The position numbers and the translations under genes were made by a program. A DNA stretch of 64,000 nt from Pseudomonadota bacterium (lineage in GTDB: Bacteria > Pseudomonadota > Alphaproteobacteria > Rhizobiales > Rhizobiaceae). This document shows positions 36,708 to 45,587 of the stretch, piece by piece. Under the pieces are notes generated by a model. It was given only the letters and a program-made list of their open reading frames with translations. It did no database searches and had not been told where the DNA came from. Positions within the stretch are counted from its first letter, which is position 1; every line of letters begins with the position of its first letter. Location: NCBI GenBank assembly GCA_023451735.1, contig JAEXYH010000040.1, positions 1-64,000 of the forward strand, read 5' to 3'.

Positions 36708-37934
36708 ATGCTGGAACTGATGCTTTGCTCCCTCCTGACAATTTTCCCGGACTACCTTTACCGGCGCTTTGCGCAGAATAAGCGGATCGGTCGCGAGATT
36801 ACGCTCTATACCATGTGGTATGAGCTTCGATGGGGTATCTCGGCTTGTCTGTTACTTACAATCTCTCTCATCACGCTGATCTTCTATTTCCACCCTTCGA
36901 CCAAAAGTGTTACCGCGGTCTTTCGCACGGTGACCATTTTGCCAGAAACCGTCGGCCGTGTTGACGAAGTCTATGTCGGGATCAACGAAAAGGTTGCCGC
37001 TGGAGCGCCCCTCTTCCGTTTGGATGATGCACAACAGAAAGCCGCCGTCGAAACTGCTCGGCGGCAGGTAGCAGAGATCGATGCTCAGGCCCAGGTGGCG
37101 CAAACCGAATTGGCGACGGCAGATTCACAGATACAGGAGGCACAAGGCTCCTTGCAGGTCGCTGTCGACGAGTACGAAATGAAAGCCCAGTTGCTGACCA
37201 AGGATGCTGTTGCTCGGCGGGAAGTTCAGCGGCTTGCAAATACCATTGACGCCCGAAAGGGAACTCTCGGAGCCGCGATGGCGAAAAAGCAAACTCTCAT
37301 CACGCAGATCAATGTCCTTTTGCCGGCGCAAAGGCAAAGCGCCGAAGCGGCTCTCGCTCAGGCACAGGTGGATCTGGATAAGACACTCGTCCACGCCGGC
37401 GTCACGGGAACCGTACAGCAGTTTACCTTACGCGTCGGCGACGTGGTCAACACGATGCTGCGTCCGGCAGGCATCCTCGTGCCGGCCGAAGCGGGGCGGG
37501 GTAATCTTGTTGCGGGGTTCGGGCAAATCGAAGCACAAGTCATGAAGAAGGGTATGATCGCCGAGGCAACGTGCATCGGCAAGCCTTTCACCATTATCCC
37601 TCTCGTAGTGACCGAGGTCCAGGATGTGATCGCCGCCGGACAGTTACGCCCAACCGACCAACTTCTTGACGTCCAGCAACTGAGCAAGCCCGGAACACTG
37701 ACGGTTTTCCTTCAGCCTCTTTACGAAGGCGGCCTGGACAATGTTCCACCCGGCAGCAGTTGCATCGCAAATGCCTACACCAATAATCACGATGCTCTGG
37801 CAGACAAGAATATCGGCGTGGCACAATGGTTCTTCCTCCATGCAATTGATGCGGTCGGTCTTGTGCATGCGATGATCCTGCGGATGCAGGCTCTTTTCCT
37901 GCCGGTGCAAACATTGGTTTTGACAGGCCATTGA
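36708..37934 (+). CDS. HlyD-family membrane fusion (periplasmic adaptor) protein
   Basis: A 408-residue adaptor. One membrane helix lies at about 40-63, then a biotinyl-lipoyl-like lead ('VGRVDEVYVGINEKVAAGAP'), a coiled coil of about 100 residues ('AEIDAQAQVAQTELATADSQ'), and the closing lipoyl half ('LVHAGVTGTVQQFTLRVGD'). An in-frame TTG lies two codons before the ATG, but the ATG at 36708 is better spaced from GGAGAGGGAG. No ABC or MFS partner is adjacent apart from the small protein before it, so this resembles the YibH/EmrA-like standalone pair. Confidence 0.85.
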   Translation: MLELMLCSLLTIFPDYLYRRFAQNKRIGREITLYTMWYELRWGISACLLLTISLITLIFYFHPSTKSVTAVFRTVTILPETVGRVDEVYVGINEKVAAGAPLFRLDDAQQKAAVETARRQVAEIDAQAQVAQTELATADSQIQEAQGSLQVAVDEYEMKAQLLTKDAVARREVQRLANTIDARKGTLGAAMAKKQTLITQINVLLPAQRQSAEAALAQAQVDLDKTLVHAGVTGTVQQFTLRVGDVVNTMLRPAGILVPAEAGRGNLVAGFGQIEAQVMKKGMIAEATCIGKPFTIIPLVVTEVQDVIAAGQLRPTDQLLDVQQLSKPGTLTVFLQPLYEGGLDNVPPGSSCIANAYTNNHDALADKNIGVAQWFFLHAIDAVGLVHAMILRMQALFLPVQTLVLTGH

Positions 37935-38091
37935 ACTGCGATCGATCGGCATAGCTTCCCCCGCGCTCACCAACGACAGTGAACGCGGACAGCTTGCAAC
38001 TGAACATCTTTGTTTAACCATGTGGCAGACATGTTGAGATTTAAGATCGTTCTGCCGAGCTCCCAAATCACGACCCGAGAGGTGGAGATTT

Positions 38092-38110
38092 AACTGACAT
38101 ATTGTCAGTT
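38092..38110. promoter_or_regulatory. Perfect inverted repeat upstream of the TPR gene
   Basis: AACTGACA, TAT, TGTCAGTT: eight-base arms with a three-base spacer and no mismatch, 70 bases before the TPR gene start. This is the size and symmetry expected of a dimeric repressor or activator site. Confidence 0.5.
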
Positions 38111-38153
38111 ACTTTACGTTGTGCTTATGTAATGGCGTCGCAGTCAGAACGCT

Positions 38154-38168
38154 GTACTTTCAAAGTAC
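38154..38168. promoter_or_regulatory. Second palindrome, overlapping the leader
   Basis: GTACTTT, C, AAAGTAC: a perfect 15-base palindrome 11 bases before the ATG at 38180 and next to its GGGGGAG ribosome-binding site. It could be an operator or could form a leader hairpin. Confidence 0.45.
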
Positions 38169-38179
38169 GAGGGGGAGCG

Positions 38180-39931
38180 ATGAAAAATGCAAGATCAAGT
38201 GAGAATCTTGAGCCCTGCGCGGACGAAATAAACACACAGCTTGAAAGAATACTTGCGTGTGAACGCGTAAATCTTCCCGAACGTGCGCGGAAGTTTCTTC
38301 GCTTCGTTGTCTCGGAAACGCTGGCGGGACGCTCAATATATCTCAAGGCCTATACGATCGCGGACGTCGTTTTCGGAAGGCGAAATTTCGACGCTCAAAG
38401 CGATCCTGCAGTTCGGATAGAAGCTGGCCGCATTCGGCGCGAACTGGAGCGCTACTACCTCATGGCGGGACCGGGAGAGCCGGTCATCATCACCATCCCG
38501 AAGGGCGGATATGTTCCGACGTTCGAAAGAGGGACGAATTTTATAGGGGATAACCCGGATGATCCGTCTGTGGCTACGCTGAGCAGTGTGGCTCTTGCGG
38601 CCACCCAACCCCCGGTGGATCAGCCGTCGCCAGATAACCGATTGATAAGGAGCCGTCTCGTCATCCCGGGATTGACCGCAGCGGCGGTTTTGGCCGGGCT
38701 CGTTTTCCTTCTCGCTGATTTGCGTGAGCCGCCAGCGACTAATGGTGACGGCCGCGCAACTATTGCCATCGACCTATTCGATTATCCCACCGATGACAGG
38801 GACCTGTCGAAGATATCGCAAGGCACCGTCGATGAGCTCATTGCCAAGCTCGTGAAATTCAAAGAGATCGTCGTGATCGACGCAGCCGCCGCGGCCGCAG
38901 AGGGCAAAACTTCAACTGCGAGATATGTGGTTGAGGGCAGCCTGCGAAAGCACGAAGACAAAATCCGATCCAGCATACGATTGGTTCGTCAGTCGGACAA
39001 TGCCGTCATCTGGGCGAGCAACTATGACACGGATCTCAGCATCCAGAGCGCGCTTGAAGCGGAGACTGCACTCGCCGACAAAATTGCAACGGCCGTAGCG
39101 CAGCCGTTCGGCGTCATTTTTCCATCCGATGCGACGACGACAGGAGGATGGGAGGCCTATGATTGCGCCCTTTCCTACTACAGTTATCGCAGAATGATGA
39201 CGACAGCCGCTCTCACGTCAGCGCAACAATGCCTTGCAGCTCTGACCGATAAATTTCCAAAGGATGCCACCTCGCTTGCGATGCTCTCGTTGACCAATCT
39301 TGATCAGGTACGCTTCGCCTACAAACTCGGGATCGTTCCGCCAAAAGAGGCGCTGGAAAAGGCTCCTCAGCTCGCAAAACGTGCGTTTGTGCTCGATCCA
39401 CAAAACGCCCGTGTCCTGCAGGCACTCATGCTGTCTTATTTCTTCAGCAACGATATTCCTGCCGCCCTGGAAGCAGGGGCGGCTTCCTATGCCCTTAATC
39501 CAAACGACACGGAGGTCGCCGGCGAATATGGCTTACGGTTGTCCATGAGTGGAAAATGGGACACCGGCTGTGATCTTGTCAGCAAAGCGGTCAGTCATGG
39601 TGCCGGTCCAGGGGGCTATTACGAGGTGGGGATGGCACTCTGTGCCTTCATGAGGGGGGACCTTCAGGCAGCAGAACTTTGGTCACGAATGTCCGACCTG
39701 ACTTATAATCCCATGCATCACATGGTCCTGGCCTCGATACTTGGCGCCTCGGGAAAAACCATACAGGCCCGCAAGGAGCTGGATTGGCTGACTGCAAACG
39801 CGCCCAACTTGATGCCAAACATAAGACGGGAAGTGTCGGCACGACTGGCGAGGCCAGAAGATCGGGATAGGATCTTCGCCGGCTTGCGAGCAGCGGGAGC
39901 GGCCATCCCTGAAAACCCTATCTCCAACTGA
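38180..39931 (+). CDS. TPR-repeat membrane protein with rhizobial N-terminal domain
   Basis: A 583-residue protein. Residues about 15-125 contain a domain common in rhizobial adenylate-cyclase-like and TPR regulators ('ERARKFLRFVVSETLAGR', 'FDAQSDPAVRIEAGRIRREL', 'IPKGGYVPTF'). A membrane helix follows at about 160-181. The outer part has a TolB-N-like 'RYVVEGSLRKHEDKIRSSIR' and TPR repeats to the end. The N-terminal domain looks cytoplasmic and may bind DNA, by analogy with CadC-type regulators; that is inference. Two palindromes precede the gene. The start at 38180 has GGGGGAG upstream. Confidence 0.8.
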   Translation: MKNARSSENLEPCADEINTQLERILACERVNLPERARKFLRFVVSETLAGRSIYLKAYTIADVVFGRRNFDAQSDPAVRIEAGRIRRELERYYLMAGPGEPVIITIPKGGYVPTFERGTNFIGDNPDDPSVATLSSVALAATQPPVDQPSPDNRLIRSRLVIPGLTAAAVLAGLVFLLADLREPPATNGDGRATIAIDLFDYPTDDRDLSKISQGTVDELIAKLVKFKEIVVIDAAAAAAEGKTSTARYVVEGSLRKHEDKIRSSIRLVRQSDNAVIWASNYDTDLSIQSALEAETALADKIATAVAQPFGVIFPSDATTTGGWEAYDCALSYYSYRRMMTTAALTSAQQCLAALTDKFPKDATSLAMLSLTNLDQVRFAYKLGIVPPKEALEKAPQLAKRAFVLDPQNARVLQALMLSYFFSNDIPAALEAGAASYALNPNDTEVAGEYGLRLSMSGKWDTGCDLVSKAVSHGAGPGGYYEVGMALCAFMRGDLQAAELWSRMSDLTYNPMHHMVLASILGASGKTIQARKELDWLTANAPNLMPNIRREVSARLARPEDRDRIFAGLRAAGAAIPENPISN

Positions 39932-40061
39932 CCCAATACATTCCTGTCTACCGGCCGTCCGGCAGGTCGAAGACTGCAGATGATACGCGATGCTACAGGG
40001 CATGCTCGAACCTGCATGTTAGCTTCTGCACCCAGTGTGAAGTTATTTTACCGGGATACAC

Positions 40062-41279
40062 ATGCAGAGATATGCCACGGCAGCCTTGTTCGTTCTACTG
40101 ACGAGTTGCGGGCACCCGAAGGGAGTGATGGCACCGGTTCCGGCGTCGATCGGAGACACTAAAGTCGCCGCCAAAGTCGATATGCTTGTTGCTACGACAC
40201 GCCAACCTTCAGGATCGGCAGCAACGCTGTTCGACGGCGAACGTGGCTCGAAACCGCATCTGACGGAAATCACGGTCTCAATCCCGCATAGGCGTGAGCA
40301 AGGTAGTGTCCAGTGGCCAAAGAAGCTGCCTCCCGATCCTACCACTGATTTCACTGTAACGAACGTCAAGCAGATGGAGACCATCGCCGAAGGCCGTGCC
40401 TGGTTCAAGCAACAGGCTTACGGCAATCATGCGCTGGTCTTTGTTCATGGCTTCAACAACACCTATGGCGACGCCGTTTTTCGCCTCGCTCAGATTGTTC
40501 ACGACAGCAATATGCAGGCAGCCCCTATGCTCTTCACATGGCCGTCGCGAGCGGAAATCACCGGGTATTTGTACGACAAGGAAAGCACCAACTACTCGCG
40601 CTCAGGATTGGAACAGGCTTTGCGGACGCTTGCTGCCGATCCCAAAGTCAAGGACATAACCATTCTGGCCCATTCGATGGGTGCGTGGCTCGCCATGGAA
40701 GGGCTACGGCAGATGGGAATTCGCGATGGCCGGGTGAATCCGAAGGTCAGGAACGTGATCCTCGCCTCACCCGATATCGATATTCAGGTATTTGCTAAGC
40801 AATATGTCGAAATGGGTGAACCGCGTCCGCGCTTCACGATCTTCATGTCGAGCGATGATAAAGCGCTTGCAGCCTCGAGTTTCATAACTGGTCGCGTGTC
40901 CCGCCTGGGAGCGATCAATCCGGCAGAAGAACCCTATCGCTCGCGGCTGGAAAAAGCGGGCATTACCGCGATTGACCTAACGAAGGTAGATACAAAAGAC
41001 GGCCTCAACCACGGAAAGTTCGCCGAAAGCCCGGAAATTGTAAAGCTCATAGGACAACGTCTGATCATGGGACAAACCCTGACAGATTCCAATGTTACGC
41101 TTGGTCAAGGTATCACCGCCGTGGTCGGCGGTACGGTCACGAATATCGGCGCCGTCGCAGCAAGCGCGGTGGCCGCACCGGCGACGATAGTCGAGCGTCC
41201 CTTGTCAAACAACGTAAAACGCCCTCTCGCTGAGACAACGCTCGACGCAGACCTCAAACCTCAACAGCTCGTTCGTTAG
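40062..41279 (+). CDS. DUF900 alpha/beta-hydrolase lipoprotein
   Basis: A 405-residue exported protein. The lipobox is LLTSC near residue 16. The DUF900 hydrolase core has 'VFVHGFNNTYGDAVFRLAQI', the nucleophile elbow 'LAHSMGAWLAME' and 'ILASPDIDIQVFAKQY'. Proteins of this family are esterase-like with unknown substrates. The C-terminal 80 residues are low-complexity. It precedes the Cys-rich gene by 158 bases, and a decamer site lies between. Confidence 0.85.
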   Translation: MQRYATAALFVLLTSCGHPKGVMAPVPASIGDTKVAAKVDMLVATTRQPSGSAATLFDGERGSKPHLTEITVSIPHRREQGSVQWPKKLPPDPTTDFTVTNVKQMETIAEGRAWFKQQAYGNHALVFVHGFNNTYGDAVFRLAQIVHDSNMQAAPMLFTWPSRAEITGYLYDKESTNYSRSGLEQALRTLAADPKVKDITILAHSMGAWLAMEGLRQMGIRDGRVNPKVRNVILASPDIDIQVFAKQYVEMGEPRPRFTIFMSSDDKALAASSFITGRVSRLGAINPAEEPYRSRLEKAGITAIDLTKVDTKDGLNHGKFAESPEIVKLIGQRLIMGQTLTDSNVTLGQGITAVVGGTVTNIGAVAASAVAAPATIVERPLSNNVKRPLAETTLDADLKPQQLVR

Positions 41280-41350
41280 GAGCAAAAGGACGACAAGAGG
41301 CTTATCGAGGCACTCCTTACTCAGCACAGCCTCTGATCGGCAGCATGACA

Positions 41351-41370
41351 CGTCTACTACCGTAAAATAC
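41351..41370. promoter_or_regulatory. Tandem decamer site F (upstream of the Cys-rich protein)
   Basis: CGTCTACTAC then CGTAAAATAC fit CGTAnnnTAC CGTAnnnTAC at 13 of 14 defined positions. It ends 67 bases before the ATG at 41438, close to the spacing of sites A and G. Confidence 0.55.
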
Positions 41371-41437
41371 GTCCCGGAACAGCTCTCATCGTGCCACGCT
41401 TCAAATGTGTTTATCACCGACAGAAAGAGAGCGCGAA

Positions 41438-41860
41438 ATGCTGAACGGACGAATGCTCATCGTGACCATCTTGGTTGGTGTGGCCGGCATCAGCATGCCC
41501 GTTGCAGCGCAAACGCTCAGTTATGCCGAAGCGACGACCAAGCTGGCCGACACCTGTGGAAGCGACATCCAAAAGCTTTGCAAAGGGCTCAATCTTGGAA
41601 ATGGACGGATCCTGGATTGTCTTCAGCAGAATGCTGCCAAGGTATCGGCGAGCTGCAAAGGCTCATTCTCTCAGGTCTTCCAATCCATCAGCAAACGAGA
41701 AGAGGCACAAGCGTCCTACGAACAAACATGTAAGCGAGACATTCATGCGAGATGCGCAGGCGTCAAAGGCGACGGCTTCGTTCTTGCTTGTCTGATCAAG
41801 AAGGAAAAGCGCGTTAGCCCGGAATGCTACCAGGTGATCACTGACGCAGGTTGGAGATGA
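41438..41860 (+). CDS. Secreted protein with Cys-rich (GLG1-type) repeats
   Basis: A 140-residue protein with a signal peptide ending near 'PVAAQTLS'. Mature residues carry paired Cys motifs of the Cys_rich_GLG1 type: 'TCGSDIQKLCKGLNLGNGRI..CL' and 'TCKRDIHARCAGVKGDGFVLACL'. The role is unknown, possibly a redox or metal-related periplasmic protein. It is followed after four bases by an OmpA-like gene. The start at 41438 has GAGAG upstream. Confidence 0.85.
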   Translation: MLNGRMLIVTILVGVAGISMPVAAQTLSYAEATTKLADTCGSDIQKLCKGLNLGNGRILDCLQQNAAKVSASCKGSFSQVFQSISKREEAQASYEQTCKRDIHARCAGVKGDGFVLACLIKKEKRVSPECYQVITDAGWR

Positions 41861-41864
41861 TGCC

Positions 41865-42446
41865 ATGCAGTCTACTATTTGCAAAACCGCACTTCTGTTG
41901 TTTTCCATTACGGCCTGGTCGGGTCCAGCTTCTGCGCAGGAAGTTTCCCAGGAGCGGATCGTCAAAGGCCTCGGTAAACTTACCGCCGCAGCCCCAGCGA
42001 TCGATGTCGAAATCCTACGCCAGGAAGCTATCAACGGGGGCGACAAGCCGATGTCTGCACTCCCGAACTGGAGGCGTATAGCAAAGCTTCCGCAGATGGT
42101 GGTTGAAATCAATTTCGAGAATGATTCAGTTGCGATCCGGCCAACATCCTACCGAACACTCGGAATGATAGCCGATGCGCTGCATCATCCGAACCTCTGG
42201 GACTACAATTTTCTTGTCGTGGGCCATGCAAGCGCGACAGGCAGCGACGCACATAATCTCGATCTAAGTGGCCGACGCGCCGATGCGATCAAGGAAGTCC
42301 TCGCTACCACATTCGCCGTCAATCCATCACGACTTTACGCAGTCGGCGTCGGAGAGCATCTGCCGATCGAGGGAAGCAAGGAAGACGCATCTCTAAACCG
42401 CCGAGTCCAACTCATCAATCTCGGCGTGTTCAAAAGTAGATCCTAG
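41865..42446 (+). CDS. OmpA-like peptidoglycan-binding protein
   Basis: A 193-residue exported protein. A signal peptide ends near 'GPASAQE', and the OmpA C-terminal domain fills residues about 75-190. It has 'INFENDSVAIRPTSYRTL', 'VVGHASATGSDAHNLDLSGR' and 'SLNRRVQLINLG', the contacts for diaminopimelate in the peptide stem. It probably anchors an envelope structure to peptidoglycan. It is co-transcribed with the Cys-rich gene. Confidence 0.88.
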   Translation: MQSTICKTALLLFSITAWSGPASAQEVSQERIVKGLGKLTAAAPAIDVEILRQEAINGGDKPMSALPNWRRIAKLPQMVVEINFENDSVAIRPTSYRTLGMIADALHHPNLWDYNFLVVGHASATGSDAHNLDLSGRRADAIKEVLATTFAVNPSRLYAVGVGEHLPIEGSKEDASLNRRVQLINLGVFKSRS

Positions 42447-42600
42447 CGATCGATCGACGCTCGTTTTCGCAAGTCAGATTCGCTCGACTGCATATTCACG
42501 CAGATGCCGTGGCTCCGGGGACGATCATTTCGATCCGAAACCGCTCAGCAGATCCACAAACTGAAACGTCCCACCTATTCGGGTTGGCAAGGAGGAAATC

Positions 42601-44226
42601 ATGGGCGACGCAAGCATTTATGCGAAATTCGAGGAACTGAGCCCCTTCGAGATCAAGGATGAACTGATCAGGCTTGCGCAGGTTGACAAGGCTGGAAAGG
42701 TTTACCTCAACGCCGGGCGAGGAAATCCCAACTGGATTGCTACCCGAGCACGTGAAGCGTTCTTTCTTCTCGGCCAATTTGCCCTGACCGAATCCAAGCG
42801 CACCTTCTTCGATGCTGAAGCCGGAGTTGCCGGCATGCCGCCAACCACCGGCTGTTATGATCGTCTCAAAATGTGGACTTCGAGGCGCAAGACGGATCCC
42901 GAGACGCCGGGAGCCGATATGCTGCAAGCGGCCGTCGATTTTGCGATCATGAAATTCGACTTCGATCCCGACAAGTTTGTCAACGAACTGACGGACTCGA
43001 TTATCGGTGATCACTACCCGGTACCTGACCGAGCGTTGGTGCACAATGAGGCGATTACCCACGAATATCTCATGTGGGCGATGTGTGCGGGCCATCGCCC
43101 CACAGCCAAGTTCGATCTCTATCCGGTCGAGGGTGGTACGGCGGCGATGTGCTACATCTTCAAGGCATTGAAGAATGCTCGCCTGCTCAATCCCGGCGAT
43201 ACAATTGCGCTGGTCACACCGATCTTCACCCCCTATCTCGAGATGCCGCATCTGGAAGACTACGCCCTCAAGCAGATCCATATTTCAGCAGAAGCGGAAG
43301 ACCGTTTCCAACTGACCGACGACGACCTGCGACCACTGGAGGACAAAACGGTCAAGGCGCTTTTCATCGTCAATCCGGGCAATCCTTCCGCGGTCGCCAT
43401 CGACCCTGACTCCGTGGGAAGGCTTGTCTCCTTCGTACGCTCTAAGAGGCCCGACCTCATGATCCTGACGGACGATGTCTACGGGACATTCGTGCCGAAC
43501 TTCGAATCTGTCATGGGGCACCTCCCTCACAACACGATCGGCGTATATTCCTATTCAAAGTATTTTGGATGTACGGGATGGCGGCTGGGTGTTGTTGCAG
43601 TTGCGCAAGACAACATTTTCGACAAGACCATCCAGGCCATGCCGGAAGCGACGCAGAAACTGATGGATGGCCGCTATAAGGCTCTCACTCCGAAGCCCCG
43701 GGAAATCAAATTCATCGACCGTATTGTCGCCGACAGTCGCGACGTGGCGCTGAACCACACTGCCGGCCTGTCTTTGCCGCAACAGGTCATGATGTCATTG
43801 TTCGGCCTTGTGGAGATGATGGACGAAAACAAGATCTATCAGAAGGCATGCATGGCAATATGTGAAAAGCGTTTCCAGATGCTCATGAATGGTATGGGCA
43901 TCGAATTTGCAGCGCGCCCCTATTTCGACCGTTATTACGGCATTATCGACTACGAATATTGGGCACGGAGATATGTCGGCGACGAGGTCACGGATTGGGT
44001 TAAGAAGAACGTGCACCCGCTCGACATTGCGTTCAAGCTTGCCGAGGATCATGGTATCGTGGTGCTGAACGGGTCGGGCTTCGAGGCACCGAACTGGTCT
44101 GTGCGAGTATCTTTCGCCAACCTGCCTGATGAAGCCTATTCAGCGATAGGACGTGGTATCCGCTCCGTCGCGCGCGGATATCTTCAGGCCTATCGTGCGG
44201 CCAAGGGACAGACCGCTCAGCCGTAG
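42601..44226 (+). CDS. aspD: Aspartate 4-decarboxylase / aspartate aminotransferase
   Basis: A 541-residue fold-type-I PLP enzyme. The length and motifs match AspD, which turns aspartate into alanine and CO2 with a side transaminase activity. PLP Lys is in 'VYSYSKYFGCTGWRLG', and the PLP-phosphate site in 'IVNPGNPSAVAIDPDSV' and 'ILTDDVYGTF'. The extra segments relative to ordinary aminotransferases ('MPPTTGCYDRL', 'DHYPVPDRALVHNEAI') are AspD features. A clear AAGGAGG lies before the ATG. In other bacteria aspD pairs with aspT; here a candidate aspT is 12.7 kb away. Confidence 0.9.
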   Translation: MGDASIYAKFEELSPFEIKDELIRLAQVDKAGKVYLNAGRGNPNWIATRAREAFFLLGQFALTESKRTFFDAEAGVAGMPPTTGCYDRLKMWTSRRKTDPETPGADMLQAAVDFAIMKFDFDPDKFVNELTDSIIGDHYPVPDRALVHNEAITHEYLMWAMCAGHRPTAKFDLYPVEGGTAAMCYIFKALKNARLLNPGDTIALVTPIFTPYLEMPHLEDYALKQIHISAEAEDRFQLTDDDLRPLEDKTVKALFIVNPGNPSAVAIDPDSVGRLVSFVRSKRPDLMILTDDVYGTFVPNFESVMGHLPHNTIGVYSYSKYFGCTGWRLGVVAVAQDNIFDKTIQAMPEATQKLMDGRYKALTPKPREIKFIDRIVADSRDVALNHTAGLSLPQQVMMSLFGLVEMMDENKIYQKACMAICEKRFQMLMNGMGIEFAARPYFDRYYGIIDYEYWARRYVGDEVTDWVKKNVHPLDIAFKLAEDHGIVVLNGSGFEAPNWSVRVSFANLPDEAYSAIGRGIRSVARGYLQAYRAAKGQTAQP

Positions 44227-44338
44227 ACTTCGGTATCGCGAGCCGCATCGGTCGGCCTTCTCGTTGATCGCCTGGAAAATGAAGAGGCAAAACAACCATC
44301 ACATGAATTCTTCCCGTCAATCTTGTCAGGATCAGGCA

Positions 44339-44686
44339 ATGCGACATCACCGGATACAGACACGTTTTTCATCCCTTGCGGGTTCTCTTCTAACGGCTGC
44401 GAGTATTTCCTGGTGCAACGGCTCTGTAGCCAACGCGCAGGGACCGCTTGACGACTTCCCTCTCGTTATCACCTGCCAGAACAAAGACACCTACCATGTG
44501 TTCTATCTGTCGAGGGTGGCAAAAGACGGAACAGCAACGTTTACAGCTTCCGATCGACTGGCCGGAACGATTACGGTTGCAGGGCCGGCCAAGGCGGTCG
44601 GGGACGCACTTACAGGTGGCAGCTGCGCGGGAAAAAGCCTAGAAGAGTTGAGGGCATCTGGACAGGCACGCGACGCCAAACGCTGA
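44339..44686 (+). CDS. Small secreted hypothetical protein
   Basis: A 115-residue protein with a signal peptide ending near 'SVANAQG'. The mature part is beta-rich ('FPLVITCQNKDTYHVFYLSR') with two Cys. I recognise no family. The start at 44339 has AGGA about 7 bases upstream. It lies after the AspD gene in the same direction. Confidence 0.6.
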   Translation: MRHHRIQTRFSSLAGSLLTAASISWCNGSVANAQGPLDDFPLVITCQNKDTYHVFYLSRVAKDGTATFTASDRLAGTITVAGPAKAVGDALTGGSCAGKSLEELRASGQARDAKR

Positions 44687-45128
44687 TCGTTGCTGCGCAG
44701 ATCGTCAAGCCGCTTGGTCGGCATCTAGGCCGTCGTCTTAAATTGCGACCCGCTTCAATGTCTGGACCTCAATCTCGACAACTCCAGCGTCATCCATTCT
44801 TAAGTTGTCGCGAATGGATTTGGGCGCCAATTACCTGCTGGCCCACTATGCTGACAGTGTCCGACGTCTGCCACAAGCATTCTTAGGATGAGAGACCGTT
44901 GGCGACGAATTCTTTGCATCGATCGCAGTCATCAAGCGGGATGCATCGGACCTGCGTAAAACATACCGTGAGCCCGCCCCTTTCACTTCCGCTCGATGTC
45001 GATCTGCAACTCGTGTTTCAGTACGAATATTCGGACCGCACAGAATTTTGCACCTGACATCCTGTCACCAGAAGGGACCTTTCCCAATAAAAGGACAAGC
45101 TCTTCATCTCGCCGCCCAGAATGGATTA

Positions 45129-45148
45129 CGTAAGTTCCGGTAATATCT
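45129..45148. promoter_or_regulatory. Tandem decamer site G (weaker)
   Basis: CGTAAGTTCC then GGTAATATCT fit at 10 of 14 positions; the second decamer shares eight of ten bases with that of site B. It ends 73 bases before the ATG at 45222. The rest of the gap 44687-45221 shows nothing else I can support. Confidence 0.4.
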
Positions 45149-45221
45149 ATCGCGGCCGCGGCCACCATTGTGCTTACTGCCTTGAACTTAATCAGAACGC
45201 GATGTGAAGGAGTAAACAACA

Positions 45222-45587
45222 ATGAAGAAGGGAGTATTGGTTTCTAACCTTACGATAGCTCTATCACTCTTGATCCCGGCAGCGCTACCTGCCAGCGCTC
45301 AGGAGACGGCACGTCAAAAACACAGAAGAATGAATTGGCCAGAAAACCTGCCGGAATCAGTCAGGGACTTTCACGGCAAACGCTTCACAGTCCTGAGCTA
45401 CCACACCCAGCATGAAACGGGGCACCACCCCGATCCTGGAACAGCAAAGGAAGTGGAAGCGATCCGAGATGCGGTGCGAGCGAATAAATGGCTTGTTGCA
45501 GAGCTAAAGGCGAGAAAGCTGAAACCTGGTGATATCCAGTGGGTTGAAAGAACTGCCAACGGCAGCATGATATTCTATATCAAATGA
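45222..45587 (+). CDS. Secreted hypothetical protein
   Basis: A 121-residue protein with a signal peptide ending near 'LPASAQE'. The mature part has 'WPENLPESVRDFHGKRFTVL' and a C-terminal alpha-beta pattern ('WLVAELKARKLKPGDIQWVE'). No family recognised. GAAGGAG lies ahead of the start. Its promoter carries site G. Confidence 0.6.
   Translation: MKKGVLVSNLTIALSLLIPAALPASAQETARQKHRRMNWPENLPESVRDFHGKRFTVLSYHTQHETGHHPDPGTAKEVEAIRDAVRANKWLVAELKARKLKPGDIQWVERTANGSMIFYIK

Noticed and set aside
44983..45222. 79-residue frame on the minus strand
   Set aside because: It covers the promoter and decamer site of the gene at 45222 and has no family similarity.
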